A stretch of 62,182 nucleotides of DNA from Pochonia chlamydosporia 170 (lineage: Eukaryota > Ascomycota > Sordariomycetes > Hypocreales > Clavicipitaceae). The notes under the pieces are model-generated. The model ran no database searches and was not told the DNA's origin. It saw only the letters and a program-made list of their open reading frames with translations. Every line of letters starts with the position of its first letter. Positions within the stretch are counted from its first letter, which is position 1. A program made the translations under genes and the position numbers. The stretch is from assembly GCF_001653235.2 (NCBI RefSeq), contig NW_019154043.1, forward strand, positions 1,185,729 to 1,247,910, read 5' to 3'. Below, piece by piece: positions 53,546 through 62,182 of this stretch.

Positions 53546-55032
53546 CGATCGGGAAATGTGAGGAAAGTTCCCGGGCAGGCTCATGACCACGGCAACTTCG
53601 CTGCCGATTCGAACCAAGAGAAACTCTTGAGACAACAGACAGTTTGTTAAAGCGCCTATACCAGGCCCAGAGCTTGATCCAGTCTCTTCCAAACGCCATG
53701 AATCACCTCCATCCGCCCGAAAGTCTGACGGGATCAGACGCATGGATAGTTGGCAGCTGAGAATATTCGATTCTTTAGGAGACAAAACCATTCGATGGGT
53801 TACTTTGCAGAGCGAAAAGTCTCGTGTGTGTGCCGATGCTGCATTTACGTCTTGATGGGCCTGTCCCACCTACTCCGTCGTCCCAGTGGTATTCATCAAT
53901 ACCAATAATGCATCATAGACGACAAATTCGGACGACCTTGTCATCGTAGCGGGGTGTCAAAGGCACCCGCAACAGATTGGGTAAGCACGTCGACTAGCAT
54001 CTACTTTATTTATACTTAGCTGTACTTGGGGCAGAAACAGTTGGAGCCGGTGGGGATTTACCCTGTTGCTTTGAGCACTAAATGAATAAAGAGGTACCAA
54101 CGAAGTTCCGAAAAGTTATTCTCATAGCCCCGCGACGACTCGCTTTGACCCCGCACGTCAAATACATGTTGCAAACTTGCTACTGGAGGTACAAGGCGTT
54201 ACGTGTAGCCAGTTCCGGCTTTATTACGAGCGACGAAAGCTGCTCTATCTTCTTTAGTCATTCACTAGATATTACAACGGTAGTATACGGCGGACGTTTA
54301 TTGTGTTGTGCACTTCGTTCTTCCGGTGCGGTTCTCACTTTCAAAAAAAAAAAAAAAAAAAAATGACAGAGGAGATACTTCCGGTACGTCATGGCACTTC
54401 CAAATTTGCTGACATCCAAAATCGGATTTAATTTGCAAGGGTCCACAAAGCGCTGAATCCAAGTGCCGCTGCGCCAGAAGTACAATTTAGTAGCTAGAAG
54501 TACATAGAGATGATGCTGAGTCCGCAGTCCCACATGACAGTGCGACCCCACTAGCTCGGTACTTTTCATTCTCATTGGGGTGCAGACCAGTCGCGTCTCT
54601 ATTCCATCAGGTGAATTATTCCCTAGCTCAAAGTAAAATTGGATCCACACTAGCCCCCGGATCAAATCTAGAGTGCAACACTTTAAATTTGTGAATAGCT
54701 TCATGAACGACATTTTGGAAGCAGAACTGGGTGGCCAAGATTGTTGTACTCATCATAACCACTTACTCACGTGACCGTGCTCGCATGGCGGGTCATGGAT
54801 GGCCATAGAGAAAACGACCGGGCAGACTTCCTCCAGTTGTCCTGCGCGATGCAGGGCTTCGTTGGGGCTGAGCTCTTCATACCCCGCACTGGCAGCTTAG
54901 TTCCAGCCTGGCTGATCAGTGTTTGCGATGAGGGTGATGATGTCTGCCTTATCCCAGGAAGCATGGCTTTACGACCACAAGCATCACCTTTCCCATGATA
55001 AAGCGCCGATCCAATGACTCTAGGGCCTTGCT
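53546..55032. other. No gene recognised; A21 tract at 54343-54363
   Basis: Frames at 54082-54366 and 54258-54713 abut the poly(A) run and have no domain. Possibly retroposition debris. Confidence 0.35.
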
Positions 55033-55630
55033 ATGCGACTACTACAACGCGACGATGTAGGCAGCTACAGACTAACCCCGGACCTCTCTCCTCCGACATT
55101 CCCCTTTACGCGATCCTTTCCCACACCTGGGAACCAGATGAGGTACTATTCGTGGACCTGGCGAAGCCGCCAGGTGATTGGCAGCACAAAGCCGGCTACC
55201 GCAAGATTGAGTTCTGTGCTGACCAAGCGAGACGACATGGGTTGCAATTCTTCTGGGTCGACACTTGCTATATCGACAAATCTAGCAACATGGAGCTTCA
55301 GACTGCGATCAACAGCATGTTCCGGTGATACCGCGACGCAAAACGATGTTACGGCTACCTGCCTGATGGCTCTAGCCTTGCAGCCTACGATCGGTGGAAG
55401 AGAATGACGCCATGGGAAGATCCATTTCGACGGAGCAGATGGTTCACTTGTGGGTGGACGTTGCAAGAGCTCATCGCCCCGAAAGGGGCTTGGCTAGGTG
55501 ACAAGCAGTCGTTAGAGCCTATGATGCGAATATTACGGGCATTCCTGCGAGTGCTCTACGTGGTACACCGTTGTCCGACTTCCCTGTTTCGGAACGTGAG
55601 GCGTGGGTACGCGACCGCCAAACCAAATGA
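55033..55630 (+). pseudogene. HET-domain (heterokaryon incompatibility) gene, decayed
   Basis: Begins MRLLQRDDVGSYRLT. A frameshift follows, then YAILSHTWEPDEVLFVDLA, HKAGYRKIEFCADQARRHGL and FFWVDTCYIDKSSNMELQTA, the HET-domain core. An in-frame TGA at about 55326 replaces a Trp codon, followed by YRDAKRCYGYLPDGS, RSRWFTCGWTLQELIAPKGA, a frame change, and ITGIPASALRGTPLSDFPVS before homology ends in TGA. At least two frame changes and two stops make it dead. HET proteins trigger cell death on fusion of unlike strains. Confidence 0.9.
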
Positions 55631-56336
55631 GGACAAACGTCTCGATACCATCGTTATTAACGTCACCAGCTGCTTTGGTCGGAGTCGGAGCACCGCTGGA
55701 TGTATCCTCTATTGTAGTACTAGAATCATCGATCCATGAGGGCATATTCATGATAGAAGATGCTACTTTCGAATAGACGACCTTAGTGGGAATACTACTG
55801 GTCGTCTGGAGACCGGGAGTTCGCGAGACGATCATCTCTGGCGTTGTCCTTACCATTGTTACACTTGATTTAAGATTGAGTGTTGCTGAAGTTGGTGCTT
55901 CATGGGAGGTCACGAATTGATAGGTGGATTCTGAAGGCTTTGAATGTGTAATCTCTGGCACTAAAACTGCGGTCGGAGTAGTCTTCGTAGAGAAGAGAGT
56001 GGTGGTTGAAAATCCCCCGTCGGTCGCACTAGTGGTCATCGTCTGAGAAGTTTCAGTTACGGTTGATTGTGAAGAAGAATATGTGGTCGACGTTGATGAT
56101 GTTGGTGATACCACAGCTTCTTCCGCGGTACTAACTACCAGACCTGGTGGACCGCTTTCATCCAGACCTGGCGGGAGATCTTCCGGCGCATCACGCCGAT
56201 TGTTTTTGAAACCATAGGTGTTCAAATTCCAGTTATCCATTTGCCTCCGTGAACTGCCATTTACAGTGTCATCAACTACTTCGTAATTGCCTTCGTTCTT
56301 GCTGACCTTGGGCAGATTCCGCCGAGGAAGCCTCAT
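55533..56336 (-). CDS. Ser/Thr-rich protein, 3' end replaced
   Basis: ATG 56336; TATATA on the gene strand about 130 bp upstream. The first 50 residues are basic and polar, then a Pro/Gly block (PPGLDESGPPGLVV) and a 150-residue Ser/Thr/Pro-rich region likely to be O-glycosylated if secreted or surface-exposed. No signal peptide or membrane span remains. Coherent sequence stops near TKAAGDVNNDGIET at about 55635, exactly where the HET relic begins, so the last 30 codons are antisense HET DNA. I do not know the family. Confidence 0.5.
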   Translation of the reverse strand: MRLPRRNLPKVSKNEGNYEVVDDTVNGSSRRQMDNWNLNTYGFKNNRRDAPEDLPPGLDESGPPGLVVSTAEEAVVSPTSSTSTTYSSSQSTVTETSQTMTTSATDGGFSTTTLFSTKTTPTAVLVPEITHSKPSESTYQFVTSHEAPTSATLNLKSSVTMVRTTPEMIVSRTPGLQTTSSIPTKVVYSKVASSIMNMPSWIDDSSTTIEDTSSGAPTPTKAAGDVNNDGIETFVLIWFGGRVPTPHVPKQGSRTTVYHVEHSQECP

Positions 56337-58031
56337 TTTCAGACGGAAAACCTAACCTGAGAACCTGTAGACGGCCCTCTGGAACCTTTTGTTATGAAAC
56401 GGGCCAACATTCGGAGAGTCGGAGCGAGGCATTATACAAAAGGCTAAAAATTCTCGGAGCGGACTCAATATATAGGCGTTCTAAAACAATGGGAATCGAC
56501 AGCGTCACGAGAGATTCTCCGTTGCGCTCAATTTGACTACCGATCCTGTGGTTACGGCAAATTATTGCACCGTTAGGTTTATTATATTGCTTGCTTGCTT
56601 GCCTTTATTACGCCTAGTAGTTCATCATATTGTCTGGAACAAAAGTCTGTACAAAAGACCAATCAATTGCAAGTTTGCATTAGTTAGCAAGGAACAATTG
56701 ACCGCCACAACTTTTAGCGAAACTTCTTCGGGTGCGCCCCTGAAACCTTGCCGTTAGCCACAGACGACAAAAAGTAAACATTATAGAATCCGTATCATTT
56801 GACACAGCGCATGGCTTGCCAAGAAGCCAGAATCTCCCCTAGTGACATCCATTTTCTCAGCCATGACACCCCCCATGGAACCATGCCGATCCAGAAGGCG
56901 GAGTATACTAGACATTTTTGCTTATAAGCTCAGCCCCAAGGCTGTGGCAGACGAATACTATGGGTTTGCGTAGAGTCCCGGTGCGTTTTACAGCCTGAAA
57001 CAAAACTCTCCGCTAGGAATACTATTTTTGCGGAGGGTCTCGCCCCCGAACAAGGTCTCGGCTTTTGCATCATGGTACTACAGGACTATTCTTCTCGCAA
57101 AGCAATCATTAGGAAAGGCTTGCTGTATCCACTTGACAACTAGCATTGGCGTGAGTCATGGCGTTCTCCCCGTCACCTATGTCATGAGATGCATTGACAC
57201 GGATATTGCATTAACACTGGTGACAGAGGTCATAAATGAAAAGATTTCAGATAGATCGTTCCATATATCGCAGCCACCACTTCAGACGTATGAAAAATGC
57301 ACAATCTACTTCATACAGGTGCATGAGGCAGTTTTATCCGACATCTATATAAGCCATTATTAGATAATAGCCTTGTACGATCTTCTTGTTAGATTTCCTC
57401 ACGCTTGTTGTAGATATCTTGACGCATAAATCGAGCTTGGTGTATAATGCAGCTCATACAGAAAGATTTCTAGGGACGGCTGGCCTATAACAACCTCTTT
57501 TTCAGCTTTAGTGTAGCGGCAATATATAGGATGTGTAGGTAGGTATAGTACTAACATATGATTGTAGGAGTCCTTAGTAACTCGGCAGAACTGCTTACTG
57601 TCTGTGCTGGTGCGGGATAAAGGAATCTGGATAGACAGCAGTGTCATGATGCAAAGGTGTGTCCAAAAAGCCAAGAGACCAAGAAGATGCGCCAATGCAA
57701 GCAACCATGCTTGCATTGTGCCTTAATTTGGTATTCCAGGAATGCCCACGTGACCAAGCTGCACACGTCGCAACATGCTGATTAGTAGTAATATTGTCCT
57801 CGTATTTCTAGCATGAAAGAAGTTATTGACTTGGTCTGATCTTATAAGTCTATTCCAGGTTGTTGATACGTGCAAGGCCCAGTATGCATGGGGTCTGTGG
57901 GCAAAGATGAAACCAAGAACTCGGCTCTACATGCGCACATGATTACTCAACGACCAGCGTGTGCCATGGATCAGTATGTACAGTAATAAGTAGGCGGTAT
58001 ACATGGTAGGGAACCCAAAGCTTTGGGAGGG
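56337..58031. other. No confident gene
   Basis: Frames at 57028-57363 (plus) and 57399-57716 (minus) lack known domains. Nothing else was seen up to the promoter at 58.03 kb. Confidence 0.4.
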
Positions 58032-58041
58032 TATATATATA
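58032..58041 (+). promoter_or_regulatory. TATA box of the secreted-protein gene
   Basis: TATATATATA, about 165 bp before the ATG at 58206, with CAAGCTCAATCTCAAG-type leader sequence downstream. Confidence 0.65.
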
Positions 58042-58125
58042 GGAGCCATTGTCCCCCCTCAAGTCGGATCATTCAACAAGCTCAATCTCAAGACGCAAAG
58101 CGAATCAGACTCTCCCAAGCACCGA

Positions 58126-58186
58126 CACTCATTTACCTCGCATCTCACTCATTTACTTCGCATCTCACTCATTCACCTCGCAAATC
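58126..58186 (+). repeat. Three 20 bp tandem repeats in the 5' leader
   Basis: Units CACTCATTTACCTCGCATCT, CACTCATTTACTTCGCATCT and a third variant, CACTCATTCACCTCGCAAAT, lie directly before the ATG. They are in the presumed mRNA leader, not in the protein. Confidence 0.8.
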
Positions 58187-58205
58187 AATAGCACCACTAT
58201 CCAAG

Positions 58206-59174
58206 ATGGCCAAGATGAATGTTGCCGCTCTACTTTACACCTTGGCACTCGCTGCCAGCGTTGACAGCAGCGCCCTACCAAGCATTCAAAGACGTCAGGA
58301 GGACAAAGTGACGAACGGACTGGCGGAACGTCGAGAAATGCTGCTTGCCAACTACAAGTACTTGGAGAACTTCACGCTCAACCCAGTCGACCCGCCTTTT
58401 GAGGAAGGGAAAACGGAAGCGAAAGCCATGTGCCGCACCAGGGAAGAATGGGCTGGGGTTTGCATGGCGGACCTCTACCAACGTCGAAACTTGAAAGATA
58501 TTACGAGGGTCCAGCTTGGCTACACCACCAAGTTTCTGGGCGAAGTGCCCAACGACACCCCTAACACGGCCGAGGTAGGGTACACATCCGCAGAGATGAC
58601 AAGCCAGACCACCACGCAGGGCTGGAGCATCGGAGCCAAGATCGGCGCGCCCAAGCTTGCAGACGGTAAGATCTCCGTCGAGCTCTCGGGGACGTACTCG
58701 AAGACTTGGACAAACGTCCTCCAGGTAACGGACACGACGAACTACAAGATGAACTGCCCGGCTAAACACCTGTGTCGCATCGAGAGGTGGGCATTCTACC
58801 TCAATCTTAAAGGATTTTGCGTGCAGCAGCCCATGATCAACGACAAGTGCTGGGGTGACAAGGGGACATTTCCATGCATGACAAAGGGCAATTGTGGCGA
58901 GGAGAATGCGATAAGTTCCGGAAAGGTGGCCGCCTGCACCAACACCGGATGCTGGTCGTCGATGGACCAAACTCTCGCCATGTGCAAGCAAAACCCTGAC
59001 GCGAAGATGGATTGCGCAGTCGAGACGACGATATTCGAAAATGACAGGCCAAAATCGACCATCGCTCTTATCGCCATACCCTTCGTCAACACCACACAAG
59101 TCAAGAGGGCTAATGTGGACTATTCGAAGCTGGAGCTTGATTTCGCGAACGTCAAGATTGAGTTTCGTGACTAG
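58206..59174 (+). CDS. Secreted Cys-rich protein, possibly effector-like
   Basis: 322 residues from ATG 58206, chosen over an upstream in-frame ATG at 58023 because it begins a signal peptide (AALLYTLALAAS) and lies after the TATA box and leader. A Kex2-type RR at residues 29-30 and a KR at 300-301 suggest propeptide processing. The mature part has 12 cysteines and a Thr/Ser-rich central stretch (TSAEMTSQTTTQGWSIGAKI, then ISVELSGTYSKTWTNVLQVT) followed by CPAKHLCRIERWAFYLN. The alternating Ser/Thr strand pattern resembles aerolysin-type beta-pore proteins, but this is only a resemblance. No catalytic motif was seen. Intact. Confidence 0.7.
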   Translation: MAKMNVAALLYTLALAASVDSSALPSIQRRQEDKVTNGLAERREMLLANYKYLENFTLNPVDPPFEEGKTEAKAMCRTREEWAGVCMADLYQRRNLKDITRVQLGYTTKFLGEVPNDTPNTAEVGYTSAEMTSQTTTQGWSIGAKIGAPKLADGKISVELSGTYSKTWTNVLQVTDTTNYKMNCPAKHLCRIERWAFYLNLKGFCVQQPMINDKCWGDKGTFPCMTKGNCGEENAISSGKVAACTNTGCWSSMDQTLAMCKQNPDAKMDCAVETTIFENDRPKSTIALIAIPFVNTTQVKRANVDYSKLELDFANVKIEFRD

Positions 59175-59699
59175 ACTTGGAAAGCGGGCATAGGAACTAT
59201 AGGGAACGAAAAGCAGGAAATAAAAAAAAATTGCTTATAGCTTGGGAAGGCATAGAACAAGGTTAGAATAGAATGCCTTGAAAGAGGTTTTTTTTTCACT
59301 AGATAGAGCGGACTATCCGCACTAGATAGTTTTTTTCCCTTTCAATTCACTATTATCCTTCTTGTAAGGAAGCCTTTGATTGTTTTTCTAAGAGACGAGT
59401 GTGACGCTTAGTTTGGTTCTACAGTGAAGAAACTAGCTGCAATACTATGAGCTTGTGACTTTGCACATCTACTATCCACGTTTATCAGTTACGCCTGCAA
59501 CGGGCTACATGTAGTCAAGTAGTCAAAATGCCACGTCGCCCCTTGCACTTCAGTGCGGTGTTTTGCATGGCATTGAATCAGCTAAAGGGTAGAAGTCCGC
59601 GGACCAAGCAACTAACCCATGGCTATTACATTATCTGATAGTGGAGGTCACTGTCGGGAGACATTTACATTTTCTTCTCACAAGACTGCGAGCGAGGGT
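59175..59699. other. Spacer, no gene
   Basis: 3' flank of the secreted-protein gene with A and T runs. CACTAGATAGAGCGGACTAT repeats partly as GCACTAGATAG nearby (59299-59328). Confidence 0.4.
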
Positions 59700-60754
59700 T
59701 CATTAACGAGCCCAAAGGCAACAAGTTGGTCAAAGTCTTCCGTCGTCAAGCTCGTCACATCACGATCATCCTTGGTAATCTCCTTCCTCAAGCGACAGGC
59801 AACTCTAAGAGCAATAGAAGCCTTTTGCGTCTTTCCTGCTGCCTCGAACAATTTGCCTTTGAGGAAAGTAGTGCGAGCAATCTCGTTCTTGTCTGCACTC
59901 GGATCAACGGACCAAATGTCTAGTGCCCTATTGATCATGGCACTAAAAGGAGGTCAGACAAACGTCTAGGTAAGTACTTCAAGGTGGCAGCACTTACATC
60001 GCCTCTTCGCTCCGACCTGAGCGTAGAAAGTGTTGGGCAATTTTGTGGGCGACACTTGCAGAGTAGAAATCTCATTCACCCACCGTCGCGCACATATGGC
60101 GCCACGCTCTCTGATGATAATCAAAACTCTCGTCCCATTCATTTTGCGCAGCGCGGAGGTTGCCGAGTGCATAAAAAATCAGACCAGTCCGGACAGATTC
60201 CCTATCGTCTTTGCCCAAGGCCCTTTCTCTCCCCGCCAAGCTGTCCAGGAGAAGCGTGCTGCACTCTTCAAACTTGCCTTGTGCAAGCAAGGCCCAGCTC
60301 AGGTTGACCTCGCCTGAGCGCGGAATGTAGTTGCCGAGAGCTTTGCGCATCTGCAGCGCCTCCTTGAGATCGGCTTCACCTTCTTTGTACCGTCTATCCT
60401 GAATGCGTGAGATGCCTCGCTCTGCGTAGGCGAGGTATAATCTCTCGTCTGCAACGCCCAGCTCTCTGCAGATTTTGGAAACTAGATCGAGAGAACGTTC
60501 CTTGTGAATGCGGCTTGTATCGAACTCGCTCGCATCCATGGCTATGGCTCCTAGGCAGAAATGGATGTCTGCAAGCAGGGAATCCCGATTGGCGTGTGTT
60601 GAGGAATCGCAGATACTGTGGGCGGTTTCGAAGAACCCGTCAATGCGCGACGGAAATAGCTTGCAGACTACTGCCCTTTCCCCTGTTGCGTTATGCTACG
60701 ACATCGTGGGTGGCACACGTAAAGCAAAGCGAGCTGAGGGGGGTCTCTCAGGAT
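59700..60754 (-). pseudogene. Fungal TPR-domain protein, truncated and frameshifted
   Basis: The minus strand encodes TPR-type helices: FFETAHSICDSSTHANRDSL, RLYLAYAERGISRIQDRRYK, GEVNLSWALLAQGKFEEC and DDRESVRTGLIFYALGNL. An in-frame TGA at 60072-60074 interrupts it. The same frame resumes with YSASVAHKIAQHFLRSGRSE, a 55 bp intron (59943-59997) and RALDIWSVDPSADKNEIART to DFDQLVAF, where a missing T shifts the frame just before the usual WxR end. The 5' side stops at the copia LTR at 60755, so the insertion probably destroyed the gene start. The family is common in Sordariomycetes; its role is unknown. Confidence 0.75.
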
Positions 60755-60849
60755 TGTTGAACATGATACAACATCACGTGCAACGTCCAGCCTGCGCCTT
60801 CCATAAATAGCCTACGTTGGCGGCATCTCTTCCGCTGTGACGTTCAACA
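60755..60849 (+). repeat. Copia 5' LTR, second element
   Basis: 95 bp, TGTTGAACATGATACAACAT to GACGTTCAACA. Matches the other element's LTRs without visible differences. Confidence 0.9.
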
Positions 60850-61416
60850 GGTTATGAGCCCTCGTCAATTCCACTGACATAACCGTTGATGTGCAGTCAT
60901 AACGACCTGACACTTTAACTAGTTTATCAGGCTGGCACAGCGTCTATTCATCAATCTTTCTCTTTACGCGATCATAGTGCCCATGGCCTGACGACAATTC
61001 AAAGCTTCGATCAAAAGGATGGGCACAACATAGAGAGACACCTAATCTCTGACCGAAAAATACCGACAACCTCGGCACAAAGACCATGGATATCATATTC
61101 CAGATTCCAAACTCGAAACTGAGACTTCCGCAAAAGCTCTGGCCAACAACCAACTTCCGCTTTGACTGAACAGCGTATTGGTCCTTGATTGAAGCCATGT
61201 AGCTACCTGACGGTCCTGCTGCCGCTATTTGGAATCTTGTAACACTACTGATACGGCCTAATGTTTGACGGCTTCAGCCTCTGTCTGACAGCTGCTGGCA
61301 TCATCGACCTTGACACGGGATCCCCTGAAGATGGGTTATTTTAAACGCCCCCAGCCAGATTCAATGTTGGGATAAGACTATGTTACTATCATCCTTTCTA
61401 TTAACACCCACGAATT

Positions 61417-62182
61417 ATGTCAAGCAACACTAATTACGAAATCTCGATGCCAACTACGGACAAGCTCCGTGGCATGGCCAATTGGCCTGAATGGTCAACC
61501 AAGGTCCAGCTTGCGCTAGTGTCAATGGGTCTTTGGGGCCATGTTAAAGGAGAGGTGATACGGCCAGCAGATGATGCAGCTGATTGGGTCAAGAGCGATT
61601 CTAAGGCTATATTTTTCATGATCAACAACATGACGGAGATAACGCAGCAGAAACTAAAACAATCCGGCTGGGATGTAGACATCGCAACATCCGAAACCAC
61701 TTGGAATCTGTTGAAGTCCTCTGTTACAAAGATTACGGATGAATCCCTTGCTGATCTCTTAATGAAATTCCCACACTATAAGCGCAGGGATTTCACGACG
61801 TTCAACGCATATATTGCAAAAACACTGTGGGCTTGGGATACGATTGTCAAAGCTGGGGGCTTAGACGATAAGTTCTTAGTCATGACCTTGATGAATGGTA
61901 TCAAAGACACCTATCCGGAATGGTATACCAACTGGAAGCACGATTGTGACAGAGGCAAGTTTCCAACCAAGCAGGACTTCCTACAGTTTCTGTCCGCTAA
62001 GGCGGATGACGAAGAAGCTGCTGGAGCCCCTATCAACTTATCTATGCAAACACCCAATCAGCTACCACCATTGCCGGAAGGGACCAAAGGGTCGGACCAG
62101 TGTCACATCCATGTTAACATGGCTCACACAAATGATAAAGGCCTAACGGTAACCGACACCAAGAAAAGAGGCTGGCAGAGAA
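61417..62182 (+). CDS. Copia Gag, partial at window end
   Basis: ATG 61417, open to the last base (255 codons visible). It matches the first 240 residues of the other copia polyprotein with a few substitutions (for example LPPLPEG for LPRLPEG). After THTND it reads KGLTVTDTKKRGWQ instead of NCWSRHPEKRPSWH, losing the second half of the zinc-knuckle-like motif. It could be a diverged or recombined Gag, or the result of small indels. It cannot be settled inside the window. Confidence 0.85.
   Translation, partial: MSSNTNYEISMPTTDKLRGMANWPEWSTKVQLALVSMGLWGHVKGEVIRPADDAADWVKSDSKAIFFMINNMTEITQQKLKQSGWDVDIATSETTWNLLKSSVTKITDESLADLLMKFPHYKRRDFTTFNAYIAKTLWAWDTIVKAGGLDDKFLVMTLMNGIKDTYPEWYTNWKHDCDRGKFPTKQDFLQFLSAKADDEEAAGAPINLSMQTPNQLPPLPEGTKGSDQCHIHVNMAHTNDKGLTVTDTKKRGWQR

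Larger units (their letters stand above)
60755..62182 (+). mobile_element. Second Ty1/copia element, runs off the window
   Basis: Starts with a 95 bp LTR (60755-60849), reverse complement of the 17.2 kb LTRs, followed by the same 570 bp leader and Gag start. Near-identical to the 17-22.6 kb element up to about 62139. Over the last 45 bases similarity falls sharply. The preceding pentamer AGGAT would be the target duplication; the other side is outside. Confidence 0.9.

Noticed and set aside
53408..53869. 153-codon minus frame after the transporter
   Set aside because: Low-complexity translation of the ATCGAT cluster plus anonymous DNA, with no domain.
54258..54713. 151-codon minus frame ending in a phenylalanine run
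   Set aside because: The Phe run is the translated poly(A) tract, and the rest resembles nothing known.
58275..59099. Antisense frame of 274 codons over the secreted-protein gene
   Set aside because: Shadow frame caused by codon bias of the GC-rich gene. No start context or domain.

Overview
The window looks like a repeat-rich chromosomal region of a filamentous ascomycete, probably a hypocrealean Sordariomycete. Genes carry short GT-AG introns of 50-80 bp with CTAAC-type branch points. There is a secreted Egh16/MAS-type protein, a HET-domain relic, a bZIP fragment, copia and hAT elements, gypsy-type LTRs, and an internal TTAGGG tract. No tRNA, rRNA or CRISPR array was recognised. Genus and species cannot be fixed from sequence alone.

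Left part (1-12.9 kb): mostly decayed DNA. It holds relics of S-adenosylmethionine synthetase (3.5 kb), a TPR-repeat NLR-type protein (4.9-5.2 kb), a hAT transposase end (6.6 kb), a nucleoside-phosphorylase-like NLR head (7.6 kb) and an unnamed Gln-rich fungal gene (7.9-8.3 kb). Among these sit two intact, nearly identical, two-exon genes for a multipass membrane protein (8.4-9.2 and 10.5-11.3 kb, minus strand). A third, diverged paralogue lies at 27.3-28.5 kb on the plus strand with its intron in the same place.

Middle (12.9-31.3 kb): an unknown protein with five SUMO-type motifs, then a 2.9 kb hAT element with an apparently intact spliced transposase. A complete 5.4 kb Ty1/copia element is nested in the hAT, with identical 95 bp LTRs and an AAGGT target duplication. 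Next come a bZIP gene fragment, a mosaic of inverted and tandem repeats with a displaced integrase tail, the third membrane paralogue, an isolated DDE integrase, and a four-exon Egh16-like secreted protein gene.

Right part (31.3-62.2 kb): after a gene-poor stretch come an arabinose-5-phosphate-isomerase-like SIS protein (37.5 kb), a six-exon DUF89 sugar-phosphate phosphatase (40.8-42.5 kb), D-arabinose dehydrogenase (43.4-44.6 kb) and D-arabinono-1,4-lactone oxidase (47.8-49.4 kb). In order these could convert ribulose-5-phosphate to arabinose-5-phosphate, D-arabinose, D-arabinono-lactone and D-erythroascorbate. Only the last two steps rest on well-established families; the first two are inference. 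The SIS gene has an in-frame TAG before its C-terminal domain. A TDT-family anion transporter follows at 51.9 kb. The end holds a HET pseudogene, a Ser/Thr-rich gene cut at its 3' side, a Cys-rich secreted protein with a clear TATA box, and a TPR pseudogene truncated by a second copia copy that runs off the window.

The most interesting points are the possible D-erythroascorbate gene cluster, the small membrane-protein family with signs of gene conversion, and the dense remains of NLR/HET-type genes.
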